Shown here: positions 28,835-37,607 of the stretch, piece by piece | Layout of the letters: the number at the start of each line of letters is the position of its first letter | Position numbering within the stretch: the stretch's first letter is position 1 | Origin: Actinomycetales bacterium SN12 | GTDB lineage: Bacteria; Actinomycetota; Actinomycetes; Actinomycetales; Microbacteriaceae | DNA length: 64,000 nucleotides | Direction: 5' to 3' | Assembly: GCA_002837415.1 (NCBI GenBank) | Contig: PJCV01000002.1 | Span: 469,411-533,410 of the forward strand | Program-made: the position numbers and the translations under genes | Notes under the pieces: generated by a model | Databases searched by the model: none | The model's input: the letters and a program-made list of their open reading frames with translations, nothing else | Told to the model about the DNA's origin: nothing

Positions 28835-30050
28835 TGCTGCGTCCTCTCGTCTTCTTCCGTGATGCGACCACCAGGACCAGTGCGATCACCGCGATCACCA
28901 CCACCACCCCGGCAATTCCCCATGGCAGCAGGGATTCGTCGGAATCTTCGCTCGAGGATGGAGCAGCAGTCGGCGGGGGCGCCGCATACACCTCGTCGAA
29001 GGACGGATTCTGCTCGTCTTTGAAGAGCGGGTTCTCATCGGGATACTGCGTGGCGTCCTCCGCGAGCAGGCGGGTCGCGTTGACCACCCCGTGGCCGAGC
29101 CGGCTGGACCACTGCAGTTCGTGTGGCTGCGATCCGGTGTTGCGGATCAGCGACTGGGTCAGCTGCGAGGCCGTCGCATCGGGCCATTTCTGCTTCGCCA
29201 GCGCGAGCAGTCCCGCGACGATCGGAGTGGCAGCGGAGTTGCCCGACCACGTCGACATCCCCCACGTGCCGTCGTGGCCCAGCCCGGCGACATCGACGCC
29301 GGGCGCCACGACGTCCACGTCGTCGTTGGTCATGTCCGTCCCGTCGAGACGCGTCAGCGGCCGCGCAGCCCCGTCGACAGCGGCGACGTTGATCACACCA
29401 TTGATGAAGGTCAGCTGGGCCGTGCCCAGGGAGTCCCAGTTGGGAAGAGCGGCAACGACGAGGACTCCGGATCTCATCGCCTCCGCGACGCTGTCGGCGA
29501 CCTCCTGGGAGAGTTGATCGTTGACCTGCAGGAACCCACCGGACATCGTGACGATGTCCGCCCCTTCCGCGGCCGCGTCGTCGAGCGCATCGACGTACCG
29601 CGCCTCGCATCCTTCTTGGAGCAGGCCGTAGTAAAGGATCTTCGCGTGTGGTGCGATCCCGGCAGGCCCCGCGCCACCGTCAGCTGTGGAGTTGCCCACG
29701 ATCAGCGATGTCGCCGACGTGCCGTGCCGAAGCGCCTCGAAGTCTGTGGTCTCGACATCGGCGGGATCAGGGCAGCCTTCGAGCTGCCGTATCTCGATGT
29801 CAGCGTCCTGCAGGTTTGCAACCGCGGGATTGATCGCGCCGTCGATCACGGCGATCGTCACACCTTCCCCGGTGATCCCCGAATCGTGGATCGGCGGGAT
29901 CTTCATCGCCTCGAGATACCAGAGCGGTCCCGCCGCCGAGAAGTCATCCGCTGCACCCGCCGGCGAGGGCGGCACAGTAGCGCCGCCGGCGACCCCGAGG
30001 GTGGCGACCGCCAGGGCGAGCAGTACCGCGGCGCCCGTGCGCAGCCGCAT
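28827..30050 (-). CDS. Mycosin-type S8 serine protease (type VII secretion-associated)
   Basis: 407 residues with intact catalytic triad: Asp70 (TIAVIDGAINP), His109 (LRHGTSATSL), Ser272 (WSGNSAATP, with Asn replacing the usual Thr before Ser). An N-terminal signal (LLALAVATLGVAGGA) and a C-terminal membrane helix (GIAGVVVVIAVIALVLVVA) followed by SRKKTRGR place the protease outside the membrane, anchored by its tail, as in MycP proteins. No Ecc core genes are in the window. Neighbours on both sides are frameshifted small secreted-protein genes, so this intact protease stands in a decaying locus. Confidence 0.85.
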   Translation of the reverse strand: MRLRTGAAVLLALAVATLGVAGGATVPPSPAGAADDFSAAGPLWYLEAMKIPPIHDSGITGEGVTIAVIDGAINPAVANLQDADIEIRQLEGCPDPADVETTDFEALRHGTSATSLIVGNSTADGGAGPAGIAPHAKILYYGLLQEGCEARYVDALDDAAAEGADIVTMSGGFLQVNDQLSQEVADSVAEAMRSGVLVVAALPNWDSLGTAQLTFINGVINVAAVDGAARPLTRLDGTDMTNDDVDVVAPGVDVAGLGHDGTWGMSTWSGNSAATPIVAGLLALAKQKWPDATASQLTQSLIRNTGSQPHELQWSSRLGHGVVNATRLLAEDATQYPDENPLFKDEQNPSFDEVYAAPPPTAAPSSSEDSDESLLPWGIAGVVVVIAVIALVLVVASRKKTRGRSSV

Positions 30051-30293
30051 CAGAACCCGCCCCGCTCGGAATCGTCCTCCTGTGCGGAGCTGGAGCCAAG
30101 TGCCGGGCCGGATCCCGCGGGCGCGCCTCCCTGCATCAGCTGCGCCGAAGCGGTCAGCGTCGGATCATCGACGATCGCCGAGATCTGCATCAGCAGCTGT
30201 CGTGTTCGTGGGGAGGCCTTCCATCTGCGTGGAGCGGGAGCCCACCCCCGCCGCCTCGATGCTCTTGACGAGCGTGTGGACGTTCTCGCGCAT
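30050..30293 (-). pseudogene. Small type VII-type protein gene with frameshift
   Basis: ATG 30293 opens ENVHTLVKSIEAAGVGSRST then QMEGLPTNT; a shift near 30200 moves to RQLLMQISAIVDDPTLTASA then QLMQGGAPAGSG, ending EDDSERGGF at a TGA that overlaps the mycosin ATG (TGATG). Helical, about 80 residues. The N-terminus may also be truncated, because TGA precedes the ATG directly and the TetR gene starts 25 bp away. Confidence 0.5.
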
Positions 30294-30305
30294 TCACCAG
30301 AGGTC

Positions 30306-30311
30306 TAGGCT
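30306..30311 (+). promoter_or_regulatory. -10 box (TAGGCT), leaderless start of TetR gene
   Basis: TAGGCT, then TTCGCC, then ATG 30318: six-nt spacing as in the other leaderless modules of the window. Confidence 0.5.
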
Positions 30312-30317
30312 TTCGCC

Positions 30318-30977
30318 ATGCACGAAACCGCAGATCTGAGCACCGGCGTGGTCGCCGCGGCCCTCGAACTCTTCAGCGCCCAGGGCTTCGATCAGACGTC
30401 CGTCGAGCAGATCGCGAAGGCGGCCGGAGTCTCCCGTTCGACCTTCTTCCGCCAGTTCGGCGGCAAGGAGGATGTCGTGTTCATCGACCACGAGGCTCTG
30501 CTCGACGAGCTGCGGCAGTTCCTGTCCGAGCCGCACGACGACCCGTGGGCGGCGGTCTGCGAGGGGTCCGAGCGCGTCTTCACGCACTTCGCCCGCGATC
30601 CTGAACTCGCCCGCCGGCGGTATGAGATCGTCCGCGAGGTGCCGGTGCTGCGCGATCGCGAGATCGTCACGGTTTTCCGGTACGAGCGGCTGTTCGACGA
30701 GTACCTGCGCGACTCCCTGCCGGGCATCGCGCCCATCGACGCCGTCGGTTTCTCGGCACTCATCACCGCCGTGCACAACCACGTGCTGCGCCAGCTGCTG
30801 CGTGGACGCCGCGTGCCGCTGACCGTGCTGCAGGAGGCGCTCGACGACGTGCGCCGCCGGTACGGCGTGCTGCCCGAGGCGGTCACACCGGCAGACGACG
30901 ATGTCGTGGTCGCCGTGTTCCCGCGGTCGATGCCGGTCGCCGAGATCTCACGCCGAGTGCAGGCTCAGCTGTCCTGA
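30318..30977 (+). CDS. TetR-family transcriptional regulator
   Basis: 219 residues. The DNA-binding helix-turn-helix is LFSAQGFDQTSVEQIAKAAG then VSRSTFFRQFGGKEDVVF; the rest is an all-helical ligand-binding domain (residues ~70-200) ending RRVQAQLS. It stands alone, between the decayed type VII set and a zinc-ribbon gene on the opposite strand, and no efflux gene adjoins it, so its target is not evident. A -10 box directly precedes the ATG. Confidence 0.88.
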   Translation: MHETADLSTGVVAAALELFSAQGFDQTSVEQIAKAAGVSRSTFFRQFGGKEDVVFIDHEALLDELRQFLSEPHDDPWAAVCEGSERVFTHFARDPELARRRYEIVREVPVLRDREIVTVFRYERLFDEYLRDSLPGIAPIDAVGFSALITAVHNHVLRQLLRGRRVPLTVLQEALDDVRRRYGVLPEAVTPADDDVVVAVFPRSMPVAEISRRVQAQLS

Positions 30978-30990
30978 CCGGCAGCCTGCA

Positions 30991-31503
30991 TCATTCGTCG
31001 CAGCCGCACTTGCCTGCGGCGTTCTTCACCATGAAGCACACGTCGCACACGCCGTAGTCGCGTTCGCTGAGGTTGGTCGCCTTCGGCGCCCGCGGCTCGG
31101 GAGCGGGGCGGGATGCGGCAGGCTTGCGCACACCGGATGCCGGACGCTTCGCCGCCGTCATGCTCGGCAGCCCGCTGGGCTGGTTCACGTAGAAGTACGG
31201 CGCGCGTCCCTCGCTGGGCAGCAGCGGCAGCACGCGCCCGCCCACGCTCACCTGCTCGTCTTCGGCGAAGCCGTTGATGTAGGTGCGGCCGATGTGCAGC
31301 GGCGCTTCGGGGGTGCGACGGATCGCCTCGATGTACCGGCCACGATCGATGTAGCTGCTGATGCCGACGGCGTCGGCCACCGCGGCGATGAACTCGTGAT
31401 TCTCAGGCGGCAGCCGGTGGGCGCGCAGCGCCTCCGCGAGGGATCGGTACGGACGGGAGGTTCCTGCGGGGGTCGGACCCTGTACTTCGTTCATCACATC
31501 CAT
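30991..31503 (-). CDS. Hypothetical protein with C-terminal zinc-ribbon-like cysteines
   Basis: 170 residues from ATG 31503 (an ATG at 31494 is possible). The N-terminal half reads SLAEALRAHRLPPENHEFIA then AVADAVGISSYIDRGRYIEA; the middle is Pro/Ala/Lys-rich; the end YGVCDVCFMVKNAAGKCGCD has CxxC and CxC pairs suited to bind zinc. No known family was recognised. It converges on the TetR gene (13 bp) and diverges from the ligase gene (78 bp). Confidence 0.6.
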   Translation of the reverse strand: MDVMNEVQGPTPAGTSRPYRSLAEALRAHRLPPENHEFIAAVADAVGISSYIDRGRYIEAIRRTPEAPLHIGRTYINGFAEDEQVSVGGRVLPLLPSEGRAPYFYVNQPSGLPSMTAAKRPASGVRKPAASRPAPEPRAPKATNLSERDYGVCDVCFMVKNAAGKCGCDE

Positions 31504-31581
31504 TGTCTCATCCGCAAGGCCCGCTGTCGCTCGTTCTGCCCGTGCCAGACTCGTCGGATCCGACCCCGGGAGGACCGGCAC

Positions 31582-32616
31582 ATGTACGACATCCCTGCTC
31601 CGATGCTCGCCAAGGCTGCGGCATCCATCCCCGACTCGGCGAAGAAGCCGATGCTGTACGAACCGAAGTGGGACGGCTTCCGCGGGCTCGTCGCCTGGGA
31701 CGGCGAGACGCTCGAGATCGGCTCGCGCGGAGCGAAGCCGCTCACGCGCTACTTCCCCGAGCTGGTCGAGCAGCTCGCCGACATCCTGCCCGGGCCATGT
31801 CTGCTCGACGGGGAGATCGTCGTGGCCACCGGGCCCAACGGCGCGCAGCGGCTCGACTGGGAGGCGCTCAGCCAGCGCATCCATCCGGCCGCCTCGCGGG
31901 TCGCGAAGCTGGCGGCCGAGACCCCGGCCATGTTCATCGCCTTCGACCTCCTCGCCGAGGGCGAGGAGGATCTGCAGCAGCATCCGTTCCGCGAACGGCG
32001 GGCGCGGCTGGAGCGGATGCTGTCGGATGCCCCGCATCCGCTGCACCTGACCCGCACGACGGACGATCCCGAGCTCGCCCGTCGCTGGCTCGCGGAATTC
32101 GAGGGCGCAGGTCTGGACGGCGTCGTCGCGAAGCCGCTCGACGATCCGTACGCGCCGGGCAAGCGCACCCTGATCAAGATCAAGCACGCGCGCAGCGCGG
32201 ACGTCGTCGCCCTCGGATACCGAGTGCACAAGAGCGGGTCGGGCGTCGGGTCACTGCTGGTCGGGCTGTACGACGAGGCCGGCTCGCTGCATCAGGTCGG
32301 GGGCGTCGCCGCCTGGACGGATGCCATGCGCCGAAAGCTCGTCGATGAGCTCGCCCCGCTGGTCGTGCGCGACGAGGCGGGCGACGCGGTGACCGGTGAG
32401 AGCGAGCGCTCGCGGTTCACCGGTGCAAAGGACATGACGTTCGTGCGGCTGCGTCCCGAGCTCGTGCTCGAGGTGCGCTACGACCAGCTCGAGGGCGACC
32501 GGTTCCGGCACACGGTGCAGTTCGATCGCTGGCGCCCGGACCGCGACGCCCGCTCGTGCACGTACGAGCAGCTCGAGACCGTCGCGGGGTACGACCTGGC
32601 GGACGTGCTGCAGTAG
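31582..32616 (+). CDS. ligC: ATP-dependent DNA ligase, LigC type
   Basis: 344 residues. Nucleotidyltransferase domain with the adenylated Lys29 in EPKWDGFRG (motif I), LLDGEIVV (motif III), FIAFDLLA (IIIa), GLDGVVAKPLD (IV) and LIKIKHARSADVVALGY (V), then an OB-fold domain. Size and arrangement match LigC ligases, not LigD. GGGAGG precedes the ATG. It converges with the PolDom gene only 18 bp away; the same pair occurs in mycobacteria (LigC1/Prim-PolC) and acts in short-gap or excision repair. Confidence 0.88.
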   Translation: MYDIPAPMLAKAAASIPDSAKKPMLYEPKWDGFRGLVAWDGETLEIGSRGAKPLTRYFPELVEQLADILPGPCLLDGEIVVATGPNGAQRLDWEALSQRIHPAASRVAKLAAETPAMFIAFDLLAEGEEDLQQHPFRERRARLERMLSDAPHPLHLTRTTDDPELARRWLAEFEGAGLDGVVAKPLDDPYAPGKRTLIKIKHARSADVVALGYRVHKSGSGVGSLLVGLYDEAGSLHQVGGVAAWTDAMRRKLVDELAPLVVRDEAGDAVTGESERSRFTGAKDMTFVRLRPELVLEVRYDQLEGDRFRHTVQFDRWRPDRDARSCTYEQLETVAGYDLADVLQ

Positions 32617-32634
32617 CCCCGTCGCCGGCAGCGC

Positions 32635-33696
32635 TCAGTCGTCGACGCGCTCGCCGTTCTCATCCCAGTTCTCGGCGACCTTCTTGCTCGGCTGGACACG
32701 CGGCGGCTCGCCGGGCATCTTCGGGAACTCGGGTGGAAACGGCAGCTCGCCAAGTCCATTCTCGAGATCGCGCTCCCACCAGGCGAGCAGGGTGTCGATG
32801 CGCGCCGGCGAATCCTGCATCCTCGCCCACGGGTCACCGATGTCGGCGAGCCGGGCGGGCACGGTGCGCACCGTGAACCGCCTCGGGTCGAGGTCGTCGA
32901 GCTCCTCCCAGTGGATGGGCGTCGACACCGGCGCGTTGGGCTTCGCCCGCGGGCTGTAGGCGCCGGCGATGGTGCGGTCCCGATTCGCCTGGTTGAAGTC
33001 GACGAGGATCCGCTCTCCGCGCTCCTCCTTCCACCAGTTGGTCGTGACCCGATCGGGCATCCTGCGCTCGAGCTCCCGGCCCGCGGCGATCACCGCATGG
33101 CGCACGGTGAGGAACTCCCACTCGGGCACGATCGGGCTGAACACGTGCAGGCCCCGGTTGCCGCTGGTCTTGATGAACGGGTCGAGCCCCGCCTCGCGCA
33201 GCACCTCGCGCAGTCCGATGGCGGCGGGGATCGCCTGCTCGATGCCGGTGCCCGGCTGCGGGTCCAGGTCGATGCGCAGCTCGACCGGGTTGTCGGTGTT
33301 CGACGCGAGGGATGCCCAGGGGTGGAACACGACCGTGTTCATCTGCACCGCCCACACGATCGCGCTCGGACGGGTGAGCACGAGCTGCGGATGACGGCGC
33401 CCGCTGTTGTACGTGCACATCACCGACTCGACGTAGTCAGGGGTGCCCTTCGGCGGGTTCTTCGAGAAGAACTGCTCACCGCGGATGCCGTCGCGGAAGC
33501 GCTCGAGCGAGACCGGACGGTGACCGGTGGATGTCAGGAACGCCGGCGACACCTGCTGCACGTAGTCGGCGTATTCGGCCTTGGTGATGCCGTCGCCGTC
33601 ATCCGTCGGCCAGACCACCTTGTTCGGGCTGGACAGGTCGACCACGCGCTCCCCATCGGGATCCTGCACGGTCAGCTTCACTCGTTCAGAGGCCAT
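32635..33696 (-). CDS. LigD-type polymerase domain protein (PolDom/Prim-PolC)
   Basis: 353 residues. Stand-alone archaeo-eukaryotic-primase-type polymerase as in the LigD polymerase domain. Metal-binding Asp143 and Asp145 are in LRIDLDPQPG, with the third acidic residue expected in ERILVDFNQANRDRTIAGAY (VDFNQ). KTSGNRGLHVFSPI is the nucleotide-binding signature (SGNRGLH). It fills short gaps and can add ribonucleotides. Ku and LigD nuclease are not in the window. Its start shows a TAGTGT -10 box 6 nt upstream. Confidence 0.9.
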   Translation of the reverse strand: MASERVKLTVQDPDGERVVDLSSPNKVVWPTDDGDGITKAEYADYVQQVSPAFLTSTGHRPVSLERFRDGIRGEQFFSKNPPKGTPDYVESVMCTYNSGRRHPQLVLTRPSAIVWAVQMNTVVFHPWASLASNTDNPVELRIDLDPQPGTGIEQAIPAAIGLREVLREAGLDPFIKTSGNRGLHVFSPIVPEWEFLTVRHAVIAAGRELERRMPDRVTTNWWKEERGERILVDFNQANRDRTIAGAYSPRAKPNAPVSTPIHWEELDDLDPRRFTVRTVPARLADIGDPWARMQDSPARIDTLLAWWERDLENGLGELPFPPEFPKMPGEPPRVQPSKKVAENWDENGERVDD

Positions 33697-33702
33697 GCTC
33701 CG

Positions 33703-33708
33703 ACACTA
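33703..33708 (-). promoter_or_regulatory. -10 box (TAGTGT), leaderless start of PolDom gene
   Basis: On the minus strand TAGTGT, then CGGAGC, then ATG 33696. Confidence 0.45.
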
Positions 33709-33774
33709 GGGCGTGCCCCGGGGTGGAACACAGGGGCTTGCGGCCTCCCTGCTCGGAGCCCAGCCCGATGAGAG

Positions 33775-34923
33775 TCAGTCGCCGTCGATGTCGATGTCCA
33801 GCACGAGCACGGCACTCAGCTGGTCGCGCTCGATCGCGATCGACGGACCGGCGATGTCGACCAGCACGCCCGCGAGCCCGGAGTGCTCACCGAGCACCTT
33901 CGCGAGCTGCTCGGGCTGGAAGGGCAGCGGCTGGTCCTTGCGACCGAGCGCCACGACCTCCAGCGGGTGCGAGAACACCTGCAGGAACCGGCGCCCGTCG
34001 GTGGCGTGCGCCTCGGCGATGCCGACGGGCTGCCCGTTCGAGCCGTCGTTCACCGCGACCCAGCACCGGGTGCCGGCGAGCGCCTCAGCCACACGCACGG
34101 CGCTCTGTTCGTCGCGCGGTGCGGCCAGCGCGGTCTTGACCGCCATGTTCTCGTCAGCCTGCTCGACGGCCTTCTGCAGCAGCTCGGTGGGGAACACGGC
34201 CCGATGCGGTGCGGAGGAGTTGTCGATGATGATGCCGTTGAAGCCGCCGGCGACCACCTGCTGGTAGACCGCTGTGGTCGGCTGGGCGATGGCCGAGGTC
34301 GCCGCAGCGTCCTCGGCACCCTCGAGGGACTGCTGCAGGGCGCGGCCAGAGCTGTAGGCGAGCATGAACGAGCGCTCGCCGTCGCGGACCACACCCACTG
34401 AGAGCGGCTTGCCGGAGCTGATCTGCTCGCGGGCGTCGCCCTGCACGCGCAGGTAGAGATGGCCCTGCAGCGACTGACGCATCACGCCGAGCAGCTGCTC
34501 GTTGGTGGCGCCCTCCTGCAGCTCCGCGAGCGCCTCCCGCAGCAGGATGTTGTCGTTGAGGCCGTCGACCGTATGCGTCTGCTCGGGCGGCATCGCCGGC
34601 GCGAGCGGAAGCTTCGGTTCGGCCTGCACGGTGGCGGCAGGCTGCTGCTGGCCGGGCAGGCCCTGCCCGGTCAGGCCCTGGCCGAACGTCGAGCGGGGGC
34701 GACCTGCGGGGCTTTCGACCTCAGGAGCCTCGGTCGGGAAACTCACCTCGGGGCCGGCGTCGGCGCCGACGCCGCGGAACGCCTGCACCGAGATGCTGAC
34801 ATCCGGAACCGGCTCGGCCGGCACCTCGCTCGCCGGTTCTTCGACGGCCTCGGCCTCAGCTGCGGGTGCTGCCGGGGCGGTCGGCTGGTCGTCGGACTTC
34901 TTGCGGCGAGAGAAGAGAGCCAT
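33775..34923 (-). CDS. SseB-family protein
   Basis: 382 residues from ATG 34923. A basic start (MALFSRRKKSDDQ) is followed by about 100 residues of low-complexity Ala/Pro/Glu, then two halves typical of SseB-like proteins: residues ~140-260 (NILLREALAELQEGATNEQL) and ~265-382 (GVLVDIAGPSIAIERDQLSA). The family's function is poorly defined. Preceded by TAGGCT at 7 nt from the ATG. It is followed by nothing for 78 bp before the PolDom start. Confidence 0.7.
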   Translation of the reverse strand: MALFSRRKKSDDQPTAPAAPAAEAEAVEEPASEVPAEPVPDVSISVQAFRGVGADAGPEVSFPTEAPEVESPAGRPRSTFGQGLTGQGLPGQQQPAATVQAEPKLPLAPAMPPEQTHTVDGLNDNILLREALAELQEGATNEQLLGVMRQSLQGHLYLRVQGDAREQISSGKPLSVGVVRDGERSFMLAYSSGRALQQSLEGAEDAAATSAIAQPTTAVYQQVVAGGFNGIIIDNSSAPHRAVFPTELLQKAVEQADENMAVKTALAAPRDEQSAVRVAEALAGTRCWVAVNDGSNGQPVGIAEAHATDGRRFLQVFSHPLEVVALGRKDQPLPFQPEQLAKVLGEHSGLAGVLVDIAGPSIAIERDQLSAVLVLDIDIDGD

Positions 34924-34930
34924 ACGAGTC

Positions 34931-34936
34931 AGCCTA
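34931..34936 (-). promoter_or_regulatory. -10 box (TAGGCT), leaderless start of SseB gene
   Basis: On the minus strand TAGGCT, then GACTCGT, then ATG 34923 (7-nt spacing). Confidence 0.45.
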
Positions 34937-34986
34937 ACCGCACGATGCGCGCCCGATCCGACGGGCAGCACAGCGCCCTACGAGCG

Positions 34987-37536
34987 TCAGAGCTTCGTGA
35001 TGGGTGCGATCTTGATGAGCAGCTTCTTCTGGCCCGCCGAATCGAAGCGCACGTGCGCGATGCGCTTCGCGCCCTCGCCGGTCACCGCCTCGACGCGCCC
35101 TTCGCCGAAGTCGTCGTGGCGGATGCGGTCGCCGCCGGCGAGCTCGAGGTCGCCGTTGTCGCGGACCTTGCCGGTGACCTTGTTCGGGAAGCGGTCCATC
35201 GCGGTCGACAGCGGCTTGAGCCCGCTGCCCTTCGGCAGCGGCTTCGGAGCGCCCTTCGGCAGGCTCAGGGACCCACCGCCGCCACCGAAACCGCCCGACC
35301 GGCGCGCGTTCAACGCGCGCGACTGCATCCCGCCCCGCGAGTTCACGTCTCCCGGCGACTGGCGCCAGTCGATGAGCTCGCCGGGGATCTCCTGCAGGAA
35401 CCGGCTCGGCATGGCCACCGAGACCTCACCGAACTGCGCGCGGGTCATCGCCAGGGAGAGGTGCAGGCGCTTGCGGGCACGGGTGAGGCCGACGTAGAAC
35501 AGCCGGCGCTCCTCCTGCGGCCCGCCCGGCTCGCCGGCCGAGATGCGGTGCGGGATGAGGTCCTCCTCGACGCCGGTCACGAACACCGCGTCGTATTCCA
35601 GCCCCTTGGCTGTGTGCATGGTCATCATCGAGACCGAGCCCGACTCATCGTCGAGATCATCGGCATCCGACACCAGGGCCACCTCGGTGAGGAAGTCGGC
35701 GATCCCGCCGTCCGGGTTGTTGCGGGCGAAGTCGCGTGCGACGGCGACGAACTCGTCGAGGTTCTCCAGGCGCGCCTCATCCTGCGGGTCGCGGCTGGCG
35801 CGCAGCATGTCGAAGTAGCCGCTCCCGTTCAGCAGCACCGTGAGGCCCTCGGCAACCGAGGTCGCCGGCGGCACCTCACCGGACGACGGGGTGAGGATCT
35901 CCGCCGCCTCGTTCAGGACGGCGTCGAGCTGCGTGATGGCCGCCTGGATCTTCGGCCCCACGCCCAGCAGCGGCGCATTGCGCAGCACGTCCCGGAAGCT
36001 GAGCCCGTTCTCGTCGGCGAAGCGCGCGATCGAGGTCTCGGTGACATCGCCGATGCCGCGCCGCGGCTTGTTCAGGATGCGACGGACCGCCATCTCGTCG
36101 GCCGGGTTCGCCACGGCGACGAGGTACGCGAGGGCGTCCTTGATCTCGGCGCGCTCGTAGAACTTCGTGCCGCCCATGATCTTGTAGGGCACGGCCGCGC
36201 GGATGAAGATCTCCTCCAGGGCACGCGACTGCGAGTTGGTGCGGTAGAACACGGCCATCTCGGAGTACGGGATGCCCGCGCGGCGCAGCGCTTCGACCTC
36301 GTCTGCGACGAACTGGGCCTCGTCGTGCTGCGAGTACCCAGTGAAGCCCACGATCTTCTCGCCCGCTCCGCGGTCGCTCCACAGGTTCTTCGCCTTGCGG
36401 TCGAAGTTGTTGCCGATCACGGCGTTCGCGGCGGAGAGGATGTTCTGCGTCGACCGGTAGTTCTGCTCGAGCAGCACGACCTTCGCGCCCGGGAAGTCGC
36501 GTTCGAACTCGCTGATGTTGCGGATGTCGGCGCCGCGGAAGGCGTAGATCGACTGGTCCGAGTCGCCGACCACCGTGAGCGAGGCCCCCTCAGCATCATC
36601 GGCATCCTGGGTCCCTGAGCCCGTCGAAGGGTCGGGCTCGAAGATCATCATGCCGTTCATCTCGAAACCATCGGAGTGGGTCCCTGAGCCTGTCCCCTGG
36701 GTCCCTGAGCCTGTCCCCTGGGTCCCTGAGCCTGTCCCCTGGGTCCCTGAGCCTGTCGAAGGGCGCGTCAGCTCGTGGATCAGCGCGTACTGCGCATGGT
36801 TCGTGTCCTGGTACTCATCGACGAGGATGTGCCGGAAACGACGGCGATATACGTCTGCGACGTGCGGGAACGCACGGAACAGGTAGACGGTCTGGCCGAT
36901 GAGGTCGTCGAAGTCGAAGGCGTTCGCCCTCTGCAGCGCCCGCTGGTAGTCGGCGAAGATGTCGGCGAACTTGCGCTCAGCGGGGTCGCTGAGATTCGCC
37001 TGGCGGGCGAAGCCCTCGGCATCCGTCAACTCGTTCTTCAGCTTCGAGATGCGCGACTGCACCGATCCGGGCGTCAGCCCGAAGGCATCGGCGTCATGCT
37101 CCTTCACCAGTCTCTTCAGCAGCGCGCGGGAGTCGCCCGAGTCGTAGATCGTGAACGACTTGGTGAAGCCGAACTGCTCAGCCTCGCGACGCAGGATCCG
37201 CACGCACGCCGAGTGGAAGGTCGAGATCCACATGCCGCGGGCGACGTCGCCCACGAGACCGCGGACGCGCTCGCGCATCTCGGCCGCCGCCTTGTTGGTG
37301 AAGGTGATCGCGAGGATCTGGCTCGGCCACGCCTCGCGCTGGCGCAGCAGCAGGGCGATCCGACGCGTGAGCACACTCGTCTTGCCCGACCCCGCGCCGG
37401 CGACGATGAGAAGCGCGCTGCCCCGGTGGGTCACGGCCTCGAGCTGCTGCGGGTTGAGGCCGGCGAGCAGCTCGTCGCGCCCGTCGGAGGGGCGGCGGCC
37501 GGAGGATGCGGGGACGATGAGAGGGGCGTCGGTCAT
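34987..37536 (-). CDS. pcrA: UvrD/PcrA-type ATP-dependent DNA helicase with repeat-encoded insertion
   Basis: 849 residues, superfamily 1A helicase used in excision repair and replication-fork maintenance. Motifs: LNPQQLEAVTHRG (Q motif), AGAGSGKTSVLTRR (I), AITFTNKAAAEMRERV (Ia), ILVDEYQDTNHAQY (II), VVGDSDQSIYAFRGADIRNI (III), LEQNYRSTQNIL (IV), TAKGLEYDAVFVTGVEED (V), VGLTRARKRLHLS (VI). Between motifs II and III there is an extra ~55 residues with heptapeptide repeats (GTGSGTQ), coded by the DNA arrays at 36609-36763. The C-terminal ~80 residues include the Tudor-like RIRHDDFGEGRVEAVTG typical of PcrA. Confidence 0.93.
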   Translation of the reverse strand: MTDAPLIVPASSGRRPSDGRDELLAGLNPQQLEAVTHRGSALLIVAGAGSGKTSVLTRRIALLLRQREAWPSQILAITFTNKAAAEMRERVRGLVGDVARGMWISTFHSACVRILRREAEQFGFTKSFTIYDSGDSRALLKRLVKEHDADAFGLTPGSVQSRISKLKNELTDAEGFARQANLSDPAERKFADIFADYQRALQRANAFDFDDLIGQTVYLFRAFPHVADVYRRRFRHILVDEYQDTNHAQYALIHELTRPSTGSGTQGTGSGTQGTGSGTQGTGSGTHSDGFEMNGMMIFEPDPSTGSGTQDADDAEGASLTVVGDSDQSIYAFRGADIRNISEFERDFPGAKVVLLEQNYRSTQNILSAANAVIGNNFDRKAKNLWSDRGAGEKIVGFTGYSQHDEAQFVADEVEALRRAGIPYSEMAVFYRTNSQSRALEEIFIRAAVPYKIMGGTKFYERAEIKDALAYLVAVANPADEMAVRRILNKPRRGIGDVTETSIARFADENGLSFRDVLRNAPLLGVGPKIQAAITQLDAVLNEAAEILTPSSGEVPPATSVAEGLTVLLNGSGYFDMLRASRDPQDEARLENLDEFVAVARDFARNNPDGGIADFLTEVALVSDADDLDDESGSVSMMTMHTAKGLEYDAVFVTGVEEDLIPHRISAGEPGGPQEERRLFYVGLTRARKRLHLSLAMTRAQFGEVSVAMPSRFLQEIPGELIDWRQSPGDVNSRGGMQSRALNARRSGGFGGGGGSLSLPKGAPKPLPKGSGLKPLSTAMDRFPNKVTGKVRDNGDLELAGGDRIRHDDFGEGRVEAVTGEGAKRIAHVRFDSAGQKKLLIKIAPITKL
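36609..36631. repeat. REP-like element inside pcrA (single copy)
   Basis: A full core (CCCTGAGCCCGTCGAAGGG) read on the minus strand as PSTGSGTQ within the helicase insertion, 46 bp from the multimeric array. Confidence 0.8.
36678..36763. repeat. In-frame 21-bp tandem array of the REP-like core in pcrA
   Basis: Four units start at 36678, 36699, 36720 and 36741; only the last has the complete core ending GTCGAAGGG, the others are cut after CTGTCCCCT. Period 21 keeps the helicase frame. Confidence 0.85.
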
Positions 37537-37607
37537 GGCACTTCGAGTCTATTCGGGGCGTCCGACACCGGGGTACGCTCGGAGCGAGCCGGAAGGACGG
37601 TGCCGAG

